From assembly GCA_013365325.1 (NCBI GenBank), contig JABVXV010000102.1, positions 62,001 to 126,000 of the forward strand: a stretch of DNA of 64,000 nucleotides, in the 5' to 3' direction. The DNA is from Dipetalonema caudispina. Lineage: Eukaryota; Nematoda; Chromadorea; Rhabditida; Onchocercidae. The position numbers and the translations under genes were made by a program. Of the stretch, positions 25,232 through 37,745 are shown in pieces (within the stretch, counting starts at the first letter, position 1; the number at the start of each line of letters is the position of its first letter). The notes beneath the pieces are model-generated. The model ran no database searches. It saw only the letters and a program-made list of their open reading frames with translations, and had not been told where the DNA came from.

Positions 25232-28200
25232 ATGGCCAAGTATTGCTTAAGTAAGTATTTCCATTTTTTTTTTTTCGAATCAGTTCATCGTTACATGTTT
25301 GACACTCGTTTACGTGTCTTTTTTTCTCCCTTTTTACAGAAAAACCAAGTAAGCGACAAACATGTGCAAAACGTTATAAAATAGCGAAGAAAGTCAAAGA
25401 GCATAACAGGAAACTTAAGAAAGAGACGAAAAAAAACAGTAATATTTTCATTTTCATTTTCACTTACATTTCTGCAGTCGTTCATTTTGAGATTCACAAA
25501 GTCAAATTTATTTAGTTTACCTATCAGAGAGAGAGGGAGAGAAGGGAAGAGAGAATGGGAGTGGGAGAGAGATGTGAGGATGTGAATCATTTGCTTTTTT
25601 ATATAGCTCCTTATATTTTCTGGTGATAAATTATTCGCTTTCGTCAATTGCCAAACCGTTACGTTTTTGGTGAAATTCTATGAATCATCCATTCTGTTCA
25701 AGTTTTTTTTAGGTAATCTTAATTTTCAAAAGTCAAATAATTGTTGTCATTGGGTATTGTGAATTCGTTTAGAAGCGAAGGTGTGGAGAGCTAAAAACAA
25801 GCCAATAAATGTTCCGAACAAGTGTCCCTTCAAGGAAGAAATATTGTTGCAAGCAGAAAAGGAACGAGACCGCATCGAATATGAGAAATGTGAGAAGAAA
25901 AAAGCTACGAAACAGAAGAACCCCGATGCTGCAATGATTGGCTCGAAACGCAAATGTATTTCAGATAACTTGGAGATACTGGCTTTGAAAGCTACAAAAC
26001 AGGTTACTTTGCACCCATTTTTAAGCATATTCTGCCCTTACGATTCCTGTTTATGTAGTGTCATAAGCGCTTTAGTTACCGGAAAGCTTGAAGGGCAAAT
26101 CCTGTTGTCGATTTCAACTGCGCAGTCATAAGTGACAGTGAAATTTTTTTTCTCAGTGATATTTAGTTTGACTTCTGTGTGTATACTGAACTTATGGTTA
26201 TTTCTTCTACATTGGAATTTGCATTTTGAAGGCAGAAGGAATGTCACAACCTTTCGAAAACCAAAATATGGGGAATTTGGAAGAAGTGCGCGAGAAAATA
26301 CAGAAGCAGTATGCTAATGAAGTTCGGAAAACTGTTGAATCTGCAGATATTGTTATTGAGGTCTGTTACAGTATACTGACCTTGTAATGTAAAACAATGT
26401 GTACTTGAATGTTCCTAGCAGCTGAGAAATGAGAGCCGAGATATGTCAAGATATTCCAAACCACGAACTTCATTTTACAATGAAATGGTTTATGACGTTG
26501 TGAATTTCTTCAAAATGTCAAGTTATGGTAGCACCGAGCAGTTGCATCAAAAGTTATATGACTACTCGATGGTAAACTATTTGAATGATCAAATTTGAAT
26601 CTTTCGGAAACACCAGGTAGTAATCTATGAAAATTATAATCCTAAAGGACCGGCGTATGTTTTTAGGTGCTTGATGCGCGAGATCCATTAGGGAGTAGAA
26701 GTAGAAATGTCGAAGAAAGTGTTTTAAACGCAGGAAAGCGACTCGTTTTGCTCCTAAATAAGATTGACCTCGTACCGAAAGAAAATGTGAAGAAGTGGCT
26801 TATGTATTTGCGCCAACAATCGCCAACTATAGCTTTCAAGGCTTCAACTCAGCAACAGAATCGTAATTTGGTAACTTTCTACCTAAAAAATCGTTGCATT
26901 CTGAAAAAAAAATAAAGCTAATCTGACTTCTAAATTAATTTTAATTGGTAGGAGTTGAAAGCTGATTTCTTGAATCAAAATCATTTTTCCAAAAAAATCA
27001 TTTTTTTCAGGGGCGTTTCAATTCATCAAATTTGCATTCCTCAACTTCAAAATGTGTTGGAGCTGATCTTGTGATGAAGCTTTTGTTAAATTACTGCAGA
27101 AATAGGGATATCAAGACATCGATTCGGGTAGGAGTAGTAGGTGAGTAGTGGTTGATAATAAAATAATTTGATTACCGTGGTTCTTCACTTATGAAAGACT
27201 AATGCTGGTTCTGTTTAGTATATGCTTATCTCGATAGGTCGAAGTGTTTGAATAGACTTGAAAAATCTAGTGTATTTTTATCTTCGTTACAAAATATTGC
27301 GAAATCTTTTCGACACTTTTTTTTACTTGTTTAGTAAGGATGGGATTCAGTTATAGAAAAGATGAATAATATTATTCAAGTCAAAATTCTGGGGGCTGTT
27401 GTTTCATTAACGAGTTTCAAACAGCTATTCTCTATAATGATTGATAAGAATTGACGAAATTAGAAGTCTCAAATGCATAAAAGTATCAAAAAACTCATCT
27501 AAACCGGAATTAATATGGCACGTTTAGGTTATCCCAATGTCGGTAAAAGTAGTTTTATCAACAGCTTGAAAAGGAAACGAGTTTGTGACGTTGGTGCTAT
27601 ACCAGGAATCACGAGGTACTTGAAAGAATTGCTGTTTTGTGTGAAAAGAAACAAAATTTGATATTTTTGATCTATTTTACATTGAATATCGAGTATAATA
27701 ATGTTTTGTAATGTATTTGCAATTACTACGATAGATCGCAAATGTGTACAGATTTGATTGCCATTTTTTCAAAGTATATTTCCAGACAAGTGCAAGAAGT
27801 AGATCTGGACAAGCACATCCGATTATTGGATTCTCCTGGTGTAATATTAGAGCCAAAAGGGCGCTTAGATAGCAGTGAAATTGCTTTGAAAAATGCAATA
27901 CGAGTGGAAAGCCTAGCTGATCCCGCCGCTGCAGTACAAGCCATTTTGAGGCGATGTTCTCGAGATAGTGTTAGTCCTGACATGTATTTTGTATTGAAGG
28001 AGACTCTTTGTTCTCTCAAGATGTGGAGGTAATAAGAAGAAAGTTTCAAATTGCGGGGGACTTAATCTATTTTGGAAAATTTCATGTTTTATTTGCAGTT
28101 GATTCTACACTATGAAATACCAGAGTTCAAGACTTGCGATGAATTTCTAGCCTACATTGCTCGAAAAGGAGGTCGACTAAAGAAAGGTGGCCGTCCCGAT

Positions 28201-29358
28201 TTGAATGCTGCAGCTCGAAAGGCACGTTTTATGGCTTGAATCAAGATATAATCTTGAAATCTGAGTCTTTAATCTTCCAATAATAAAATTATGTGTTATT
28301 TGCTTGTGAAAGATTTGAAAAATTTTCATGTTTTTATACTTTCAGGTACTGATCGACTGGAATTGCGGAAGGTTACGGTATTTTACAGAACCTCCAGAGG
28401 CTGTGGTAGATCAGAATCCCAATTTATTTTCCGCAGAACTGTTGAATAAAATGTCGAAAGAATTTGATTTGGATGCATTGGACGATGAGCAGAAAGCTTT
28501 GGTGGAAGGTAGGCTTTCAACTACATTATTTGGAGCTAAATTATTCATATAAAGTATGAAGTATCCATCACATTAATTTAAAAAATGTCGTAACATGTTT
28601 TACACAAAATTTCTTATATTGAGGACTACCGACCGGAAGCGCAATGAAAGTAACGGTAAAATATGATCTGGCAGCAACTGCAGATACGGCAGAAAGAAAT
28701 GATTACGAAATGGAAACGGGAACTGAAAATGTTTCAGGAAAGACTATTATCTACCATGAAGAGAAGGTAAATTTATTTCATTTCTTATTTTGTTATCGGT
28801 TTCGATTGTAACGAAATCTTCCTTTTTTTTCGCGAACTTTTGATTGGAAAACTTGGGTTTCGACGTTACACAGAGATATCAGAATATAACTACCATCTAA
28901 TTTTTTCTTTTTGCTGCGAATATGCTCCTCTTTCTCTTCATGGATTGTATGAATTTTAATTTGCTGAAGATGCCACTGTTTCGTTGTTCCAGAAAAATGT
29001 ACGAGACGACATAGTGATGCATGAAAGTAGTTTCCCGGATTCCTTCGACATCGATGGAAACTCGCGTATAAATCGTTCGATTAAGTTAGCAGTAAAAAAA
29101 CACAAAAAGAAAAACAAGAAACTCCGTAAGTTCTCAAAATTAATGATAGTGAGGGGGAATCCGGGAGAGATGTAATGAGGAGTGGTTCACTCCTTACGTG
29201 CAATTTTTTAGTGTCTTTTAACAAATCTTAGTATAAGAACTGAAATTTGCTTTTTTTTTTCAGATAAACGTACTGAAGAAATAATTAATACAATGACATC
29301 AACATCTCTCACCGACAAACAAGAAGACTATGATTTTGATATAATGGATGAGGAATAA
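25232..29358 (+). CDS. nst-1: Nucleostemin (GNL3-type nucleolar GTPase)
   Basis: Thirteen exons join in frame to 579 aa: 25232-25250, 25340-25438, 25773-26002, 26232-26360, 26667-26870, 27011-27140, 27528-27615, 27786-27969, 28099-28221, 28346-28508, 28624-28766, 28993-29125 and 29264-29358. Nucleostemin works in the nucleolus in large-subunit ribosome assembly and growth control. The basic N-terminus [20 protein letters not shown] is the family's signature. The GTPase motifs are circularly permuted: G4 NKID at about residues 190-193, G1 GYPNVGKSS at about 271-279, G3 DSPG at about 315-318. VLDARDPLG precedes G4. The C-terminus is acidic and ends [11 protein letters not shown], like the YDFS end of human GNL3. 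Exon 9 ends at a GC donor (intron 28222-28345). The exon 8 donor was set at GTTAGT (27970) because only this keeps frame and family length. The TAA stop lies inside an AATAAA signal. Confidence 0.95.
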
Positions 29359-31330
29359 AATCAACTTTGTTTATTTCAGTTGTTGTTTTCTTTGAATATT
29401 TCAAGTGGAATTTAGTGGTTATTGTTTTCTCCACATGTAAAAAAAAAGCATTTGAAAGGCGCGTTTATGTTCTCTGTAATACTTCCTTTTTTTATGGAGG
29501 AATTCCTTTGAAAGTAACTTCACATTTATATAAGCAGTGTGCATAATTTGCATCTCAAGTAAGGCGAGCATGCATTTGCCTGTTATGCTGGAACAACCAT
29601 CCCGTAGTTCAGATATGACGCAACACTTATCATATTTTAGAAAAAATTCTGTTTCATGGCATGCTCGATTTGGAAAAACCTACCGTTAAAGATGGACCCG
29701 AAATTAATATTATATTGCGGGACGGAATCATTATAAAGAAGGCTAGGACAACTATGATTGCTAGAAATTCAAACTATCAAATGAATACAACAGTATGGTT
29801 TTCTTCTCAGTGGTGTCACTACCGCTTCGCGGCCTCGAAATTATCGTTTTAAGTTGGAGGATTAATTGCATTGATGGGCCGTGTAATAATATTTCCAATT
29901 GCAAGAGTGGGGTGGGGAAGGGAGCTCGGGAAATCGGTGGAGCTAAATTTGTAAGAAACTGCGAGCTTTACTCTTTAGTGTGAATTAAATTTGTGAATTT
30001 TGATTGAATCTTCACTCATAATGTTAAGGATATTCATCTAGTCACACTTTTATGGAACCTGATTGTAAAGTCAAGCCTTGATAAATTTAGAGTTATATTT
30101 ATACTGATGTAAATTAGTTGAAAAAAACCGTGAGTAAATTAGTTAAAAAAAAGAAAGAGGTGGTTAAGATAGTAATGGAGATTTCACATAGCAGATCACA
30201 CTCAAAAAGGTATTTTCTCTCAGAGAAAGTGCTAACAATTCTCTATGAAAACAAAAATTTGACAAAAAAATGTGAAGTACATTACATGAAGTTACAAGAC
30301 AGTAGTTTAGTTAATCTAACACTAGTACACTAAAGGATATAATTAAAGTGACACCTGAAGCATGAAGTAGATTATCAATAGAATTCTCCAAAATCTGGGT
30401 GGCTGAGTCCATGTGGAAATCTTTAATGACAAGCCGAGAGATTTAATGAGGAATATTGTGAGATTTTCTGAAGCCACACACAGGAGAATGAGAATCTGAA
30501 ATTGACTACTTTTTTCGGAGGAAGATTTCTAAGGATAATCAGTGGCATTTAAAAGGTGAAATCAATACGCTCACACTCTTCAAAAGTATGGAATAGAGGC
30601 TGGCTTATAGCTGTATGGCTAACTTTTCCTTTTCGCATTTAACCTTTTCAGTATGGTAAATCGCTTATTTTAGGAAAAGAAAAGAAATCAAGCATATAAC
30701 GAGCTTTGAAAATTCAAGGACAAGAAAATGATAGGACTTGATGATATTGCTTTAATTTTGACTAGAAAAGCAAAAAGAGTATAGGTAAGATTTTCAGGAA
30801 TAAACAGAAGAGGGTTTATATCGGATCTTGGCCGTCTGTGGTACTCTAATCTGAAAAACCTTATCAGAGAAGGTATTTTTTATTTATTTACGTATTTCCT
30901 TCTCTTTATACTGTTGTTTTTATTTGGTCTCGTGAATTGTCATTAATTTCTATGAAATACTTTCGCATTTCCGAGAAGATCATGCCGTCTTGGGATCAGC
31001 AAAGCAGATTACTAAAACTGTATAGATTTTGCCGAATGGCTTCAATAATTCAGTTAATAAGAAAGATCCCTGGGATCCTTCCCGCGGTAACGCTCAACAC
31101 TTTTCTTTTGGTTGTGGGAGAACGAATCGTCTTCTTTGCCTCCCGTTCTTTTTTTTGGGGATTCATCCTCGTAAATATTCCTTTCACTGACTTATTTTTA
31201 CAACAGCGGCTCAGTTTCTGTATATCTTCAAGTTCTTATATTACAAAAAAATGAGTTGAAATTTGAAATGCCGTCTACGATTCCTGTTTTACTGTTTAGA
31301 AAGTGCTGTATTGTTTTCTCGGTTGTAGAG
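29359..31330. other. Intergenic region between nst-1 and the 31.3 kb gene
   Basis: No gene recognised. Two small overlapping plus frames near 29560-29850 are noted separately. ATG-led frames at 30937-31254 and just upstream of 31331 look like 5' flank or outron: they are hydrophobic, T-rich and match nothing. The promoter of the 31.3 kb gene is expected here. Confidence 0.4.
29661..29852 (+). CDS. Weak small ORF, unknown
   Basis: A 63-codon frame starts MLDLEKPTVKDGPEINIILR and ends at a TAA. An acceptor-like tattttag lies about 20 nt upstream. The first 50 residues have ordinary protein composition, but there is no homology I recognise and no partner exon. It may well be chance. Confidence 0.15.
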   Translation: MLDLEKPTVKDGPEINIILRDGIIIKKARTTMIARNSNYQMNTTVWFSSQWCHYRFAASKLSF

Positions 31331-34300
31331 ATGGTGAAAAAAATACAAGAGAGTGCCAAGCAACCAGTGCGTCAATCGCATCGGACTCGCACTTTAAATA
31401 CCCGTTTGGGTACACCACCAAAGATCCTGCTGGATATGCTTAAGGATCATTCATCATCTATGGTTAAAAAATCACTTCCTGGAATAGCAAATGTGGAAAG
31501 AATAGGTAGGTATAATCCATTGGATGTCAGACAGTCTCTTTTTCGGAAAAAGCAGTTGTGGTTTGTCTTTTTTTTTTTTAGAAAAACTTATCAAGTATAG
31601 ATTTATTGTAAAATCAAACCATGGTGCTGTAATTTCGATTAATAGATCAAAACAGGATAAAAGGTGTTGATTACATCGTTGTTCCCAGAAAATGTTTCGC
31701 AGAAGGCAGAAAGAATTTCAAGTAAGCAAAATGACAAGTCACCGAAGATTACTGCCCAACTATCAGAGGCTAGGTCTCGTCGACAGCACAATCCAAGCAA
31801 ACGATATGTTGCACAATTTGATGAAATACTTGAAGCTGGACGCTTTTCGAAAACTGTTTCAAATGGTTGGTGATTATCAAATATCTGAGCTTTGTTATAT
31901 TATAAAATCAGGAAATACATCCAGTCTCTGTAATATCCATTTTTTCCCTGTTATGGTAAGCGTTTCTCTTAACTTTTAAGCGTACATTTTCCGTATGGCA
32001 AACATTTTTTCGTATATTCATGACTGAGTTCGTTTGAATTTTACATTTATCAATTTGTCGTTGACATGTTCAGTTTTGGTTGACTGAGCACCGTGTTATT
32101 CAGTTTGCTTACATTGCAACAATTTTTTTGCAATTTTTCCATTGTTTAGAAACAGTGAAAGAAACAGCGGCATTTGTCTCAAATGAATCGAGGAAGCCCG
32201 AGGCTCTTCGAAGATCAAAACATGAAGGAATGCATATTTTAAGTAAAACTTTGGGCAATACGTCTTCGAAAACCCGACATTCTTCACGCATTCGTATCCC
32301 GAATTCACGTTTTGGTTATTTGCTACCTGGTTTTTTGGAGCAATCTGGAAATGGAAAAAATGATAACACGGAAAGTAGTGACGGAAGTAAGGAATACAGT
32401 ATATTCCAAGATCTTTATGTAAATGCTTCTGCACTACATCTTTAAATTTTGTATTTCTGCTTAAATTATTAATTAAACATTACATCCTCATAGGGATGGC
32501 CATGTTTTGCTGTTGAGTTTAAAAAGTACTTTTTCAAGTTTTATTTGAGTAGCCAAATTTGGAAACTTTTTTTTCGGTTTTATAAAATTGAAGAGTTCTA
32601 GTGTGTGAAGGATTCGGTGTTTTGTAAAGCATAAGAAGTCTACTAGATTGGTTATGTAGAAAAATTTTAGCACACAGTAGAACTTTTTGAATCGCACTGT
32701 ATTTTAAAAGTTAACTCTGCTAATAGTTTTATAGTTATTTAGATAGAAATGTGGATATATTTCAGTTTTATGGTTGTTTAGATAGAAAAGCGGATACATT
32801 GTCTTTGATGCCGGAAGAAAAAGTTGTCACACATCCGAAGATAGCATGTGGCAAATGTGATGTGACAGTCAGGCTGCGTCATTCTGAGCGACAACGTGTT
32901 CCGAGCAAACGTCTTAGTTTTCCAGATGTTTACCCCATTATCCGAACACAGAAAAAATCCGTTAAAGCAAGTTAGTTTTCTATTCATTATCAGTTACCCT
33001 TATCCATGTTTGGTTTGATTGATTTACTTCTAAAGTTGGCAAGAAACTGAATTTTACAGTAAATCGGCTAAAATGACCCAAAGATTTTAACATTTGTATA
33101 GAGAGACAAATATTTTATTCAGTTTCATGCAAACACCTGTGTGACTATTACTTATCGAAGAGTATATAATTTTTGAGCCCAGCAGTGCTAAAAACTAGAA
33201 TTTGTGAGTTCCAAATTGAAAATATAATGGTCGAAATGTTTTTTTTTTTCGTTTTTCTTTTTCTTTTTCTTGTTTCGATATCTTTTTTGTTTACCATTAA
33301 TTTAAAGAAAATTGGATAAAGAATTTAGTTTTGTTGAATTCCAAGCGGAATAGTTCTTCAGTTTGCTGATTTTCTCACCGCTTTTAAGCGTCAATCGATG
33401 CATTATACATTATTAAACAAAACCAGATGTTCATAAATAACGTGTTGAAGAAGTTTTGAGATGTATAAATTTTTTAAGAAGAATAAAATAAAAATACTAA
33501 TTTGTAAAATTGTGTAGGAAATATAAGATCTGCCATTTTATTAGGCAAAAACTTGGTGTAGTTAACTATTTTATCCTTTTTTATATCGATTTTGGGAATT
33601 TATTCCTAAATTGCATTTACTACAAATTCTTAAAAATCTATGCATATAATGTGGCTTAGAAAATCATTCTCTTATATTCTGACCTATACATATTACTGGT
33701 GGTTGCATTTACTAATTTTTAAAGAGAATGCAGTTTAATTGGAAATTGGGAAATTTTTTCTAGTAAGATGAATCATGTGTATTGGTTACTGAATTTAAAA
33801 TTTTTGAATTTAACTCGAAAGCGCTGGGGTTTCTCATTCAGTTTCTTTAAACTATTGTATGTCAAATATAAAGCTACAGCTCTTGATTGTTTCAGGACCG
33901 AAAATGGAAGAGAACCACATTGAAATTCATAAGTGCAAGAATCCCAGCAAGAAACCAATGAGCATTCAAAAAACCCGATTAAGTATGAAAACTACATCAA
34001 GAAACTTGTCTCTGTCGTCCATCGCTAGTAATCGTCAAGTTCACAGCAGCTTGGAAGTCCCGTCGGTCCTATATCCGTATAGGCCAGCAAGAAGTCAGGC
34101 CCTCTGCGTAGAACCATCTTCGTCAATGACTAAAGATTATGTCAGTAAGAAGGATGTTGAAGAATTGCTAGTTGAAATAAATAGAGCCCTTGCTCGCGTT
34201 ACCGATGAAGATTGTAGTGAACTGCGTGAGAAGATAGCCCACCATCTAAACAACCTTCATCGTGAAAATTGCCGTTTTCGTCAAACCTTACATCAATTGA

Positions 34301-34713
34301 GATCCGAACTGGATAGTTTATCAAGCAACTCAACAGTAAACCGTTACAATATGCTGATAAAACAGAACGGCGAGTTGCGCGAGCAAAAGGTCCTTGCCGA
34401 TATCAAATGCGAAGCTCAAATGGAAGAGGTACGTAAATTGTTAGAAAGAATCAGAATCCTAGAAATGCGAAACAAAAATCTGGAAGACTTCCGGAATCGG
34501 TTGATAGAACAAAAAAAACAGCAACATTTGAATGGTGGAACAAAATATCCACACGCTGGTTTGGTAAATGATTTGTCCAAGATGGAAACGCAAGATCTAA
34601 TGGAATTGGATTCATTGATTTTGAATGGAATTGATGGTAAAGTTGTGAAGGGTGATAAATCCAATGAGGATGAAGTTGAATGGGGTAATGATTCGTGGAT
34701 GTTACACTGTTAA
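31331..34713 (+). CDS. Unknown protein with repeated R-x-R-x-P motif and coiled coil (chromatin-type?)
   Basis: Five exons give a 531-aa frame: 31331-31505, 31689-31865, 32150-32386, 32782-32970 and 33896-34713. The start ATG has a splice acceptor (ggttgtag) two bases upstream, so it is probably trans-spliced. Each of exons 1-4 holds one copy of a basic motif: HRTRTLNTRLG, RSRRQHNPSKRY, HSSRIRIPNSRFG and HSERQRVPSKRLS. All introns are phase 1. Exon 5 is Ser/Lys-rich, then has a predicted coiled coil at about residues 345-469 with heptads such as LLVEINRALARVTDED and VRKLLERIRILEMRNKNLED; the tail is acidic, ending WGNDSWMLHC. No signal peptide or membrane segment. Basic RxRxPSxR(F/Y) motifs are common in nuclear and chromatin proteins, so a nuclear role is my inference. 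No named family was recognised. Confidence 0.75.
32737..32801 (+). repeat. Tandem duplicated 3' splice site before exon 4
   Basis: A block reading tttagatagaaa, then a diverged gcggataca/gtggatata, occurs twice, with acceptors at about 32742 and 32781. They are 39 nt apart and both keep the frame open, so the upstream acceptor would add 13 residues (starting NRNVDIFQFYG). Confidence 0.6.
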
Positions 34714-37700
34714 TAGGCGTTATAGAACTGCTATGTTGTTACATATTCTCAGAGTTATGCTTTACTTCTGGGTTGATTAAACATATATATATATATATGC
34801 TGGAACACTCAACATCTTTGCAGTTTTTCCCTTCAAAAGTAACTAGTAAATCAACTGCATGATTTAACAGAAATAAGCATTTCATCTTTCTAATTTTATC
34901 TTCTATATGATTAGACGTTTAAAACCTTTGTAAGAGCCCATTATGATATCGGGAAATAAGAATTGTATCATCTCTTCATATTGATTACTCATTTCACAAA
35001 GCAGTTATGCATACTTTTTTTTAGGAATATTTCTTAGCTTTTCAAAAACGAATAAATATTTTTCATTTTTGAGAATGATGTTTTACAAGCGTGCGTAAGA
35101 TTTTCCAAATATTATCATCCATAAAATTTTTAACAATGATTAGCATTCACTTACTTGTTGGTTCTCTCTGTATTATCACTCAATAAATTTTTTCCTCTAA
35201 GATCCTATTGAGTGATAAATTGCTGACATTTGTATTATAAAGAAAATGAAAAAATATAAGAAATCTCTGAAGCACACTTCAGTACTGTATTATCCATAAA
35301 CACTTTTTATTAGATTTAATTCGTAAATGGATATAATGTATAGTAGGGAAAGTAGACAACAGGTACAGGAAGCATCGAATAATGATAATTAATTTATTAA
35401 AGTGATTAATATAAATATTTTAGGAGGAAGCTTACGATGTGCTTTTGTGTGGTTACTTACCATGATAGTAACATATTCGAAGGAATTTCACTTGAATCAA
35501 ATATGAGTTATTTGATTGCTTGTATATAGTTTTTACTTTCCCATTTAATCTTACTCATATGAATGGTTTGCCTTTTTCATTGAAGTGGTCGACTGAAAAT
35601 GTGTAACTTTTTTTCTTTAAGTACAAACTGGTAATAATCATAATGCGTTTTTAGTACAATAGCTAATTTCACCTCCAATGTACATTTTTACTGATACGAA
35701 TCCTGATTTCCAGACGTTCCCTTCAATAGTTTAGTGTATATTTAGTATGTATGGCAGAAGACTTATACGCGCTTTATTTTGTATTTAAATCTTCAGTACG
35801 TCAAATAAATCTAGGAATTTGAGGTTGGATAACCTTTTCACTTAGAAAGTCCACGTATATCTTGAAAAATTTGGAACATTGTATGATTTGGTATATCAAC
35901 GAATACATCACATTAATGGGAGACTTTATTGATAACAAATCGATGAGAACGGGATTACAGTACGAAGTGAGAATATAGCAGCCGGTGAGGAACAACAGAA
36001 TTTATGAACATTGGAATTCCAGATAGTGATCAGAAAAGGTACATGAGGAGATGAATACATCTTTTTAGTGATTTCACTGGCAGCAGTGGGATCTATGAGG
36101 TGAGGTAAGAGTTTTCCATAAATTGCGATGTTCTGAAATGATTGCTGGTTTTGATTCATAACTTTAAAAAGTTATAAGAATCATGCGAAAGTTACCCATT
36201 AGGGTTGTAGAATGACGGATTTAAGACTGATGAAAAATCTTAGCGGATTCGACATAATCCGAAGTTTGGAGGAATCAGGAAAGACCTATGCCTCAAAACT
36301 CAGTTGTTGGGTCTGCAGCATCTTCGATATCTTAAAATGTTTTGCCACTCCAAACGCATCGAAAACTAAATAAATTCGGAATTTTCCTTACCATAAAAAG
36401 CTAATCGAGAAATCCCTCGAAGAGCTAAATAAAAAAAGTTACAAACTTTGTGCTGCTACTCAAAAACAAGAAAACGTCGAAAATATATCGTAAACTGGTA
36501 CATGATAACTAAGATTCCGGAACGATCGGGATGACATCAAATCTATTTTGGGCTTACAAAATAGATAGTGGCAAACTTACATAGGATCCGCAACGTGCTA
36601 ATCATGAAAGTGAGGAATTGTTTGATAGAGACAACAACAGTTGTGCTGAAATGGGTTAACATAACAATGTCTCTAAATGAACATCTGGAAACAATAATAA
36701 ACTAGTAAGTGCATACTATAGAACACTATATGTCGAACGAAAAACAACATGGGAAATCATATGATGATCTTCAACTTTCTTGAAATCAACCGGTCATACA
36801 TTTCACATGAACAGTACACCAAACCATTCTCACAAAATAGACTGTTAACACAAAATCAATACATATCACGATTATGCAGTTACCATATGATTAAGCTAAC
36901 TTCAAAACCCATTGAGTCTCATATAGCCAACAACTTGATTCCTTAACATTCTCGAGTTAACGAAGTTATGCTGCATTCGAGTACCTGATATGGCGATATT
37001 CCTTTATCTACGATGACAACATAGTTATCAAATGTTTTCTTCGAACCCGGCAGATCTCGAAAAAAAAAAAAATCCACTCCATAAAGGTCAAAATTCTCAA
37101 TAATTTTAACAGTTCTGTTGACCAAATTGTCTCGATTAAAAGTGGTGAATCTCTGCAGGATATATTCGTTTTCCGTAAAAATGAATACAGGAAACGAATA
37201 TGTAACAACAAAACATACTTTTTTGACAGACGTGAAAAGAATGCAGCACTACATGATGATATGATGCGATTTTCATGACTGAACTCACGGGTTGCAGTGG
37301 ACAACAACCAAGATAGAAAGATTTGACAATGGTTCTAGTGGCACATATTTTCTGACCCCTATAAAAACAATTCTCCCAAAAAACGAACAGTCTGTCTATC
37401 TCCAATATATGCGCGTCATAAAAACGGAAATTTCATTCACCCAACATCAATTATGATCACTATAAATCACTATTGAAAGCACAATTTACAATAAAACTTA
37501 TGCACCTGTACATCTCCAGGAAATCGACAATGGCTAAAATAAGCTACAATCCAGTGGTTACTCTCCCTGACCTAAATCCTCCTACTTACCAATTTTGAAA
37601 AAAAAAGAATGCAATACATAATAAAATGATCTTCGCACAGAACCCGTTTGTCCCAAATAATAAGTAATGACAACTTTCTAAATAAGGAAGATACATTTCA

Positions 37701-37745
37701 TAGGTCCAATTTGTTTCCAGCAAGTCATGTTTTGAATTTCATTTT
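34714..37745. other. Intergenic region between the 31.3 kb gene and GLG1
   Basis: 3 kb without a supportable gene; both flanking genes end here (convergent 3' ends). It holds a (TA)n run near 34785-34798, a 13-bp perfect stem at 35173-35185/35206-35218, and exon-like but interrupted patches at 35930-36160 (minus) and 36750-37560 (plus) that I could not assign. Confidence 0.4.
35173..35218. repeat. Short inverted repeat (13-bp stem, 20-nt loop)
   Basis: ttatcactcaata at 35173-35185 is the exact reverse complement of tattgagtgataa at 35206-35218. It lies 0.45 kb past the stop codon of the 31.3 kb gene. Function unknown. Confidence 0.5.

Noticed and set aside
25291..25647. 118-aa minus frame over the start of nst-1
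   Set aside because: Antisense of nst-1 exon 2 and its AG-rich following intron; low-complexity Ser/Leu/Phe composition.
27726..28049. 107-aa minus frame
   Set aside because: Shadow of nst-1 exon 8 (the DSPG exon).
28222..28239. Reading nst-1 through to the TGA after AARKARFMA
   Set aside because: The GC-AG intron restores the conserved [13 protein letters not shown] block and gives an uninterrupted frame to the normal acidic C-terminus.
30937..31254. 105-aa plus frame before the 31.3 kb gene
   Set aside because: Hydrophobic, T-rich, no splice link to the following exons; the acceptor directly before ATG 31331 gives a better start.
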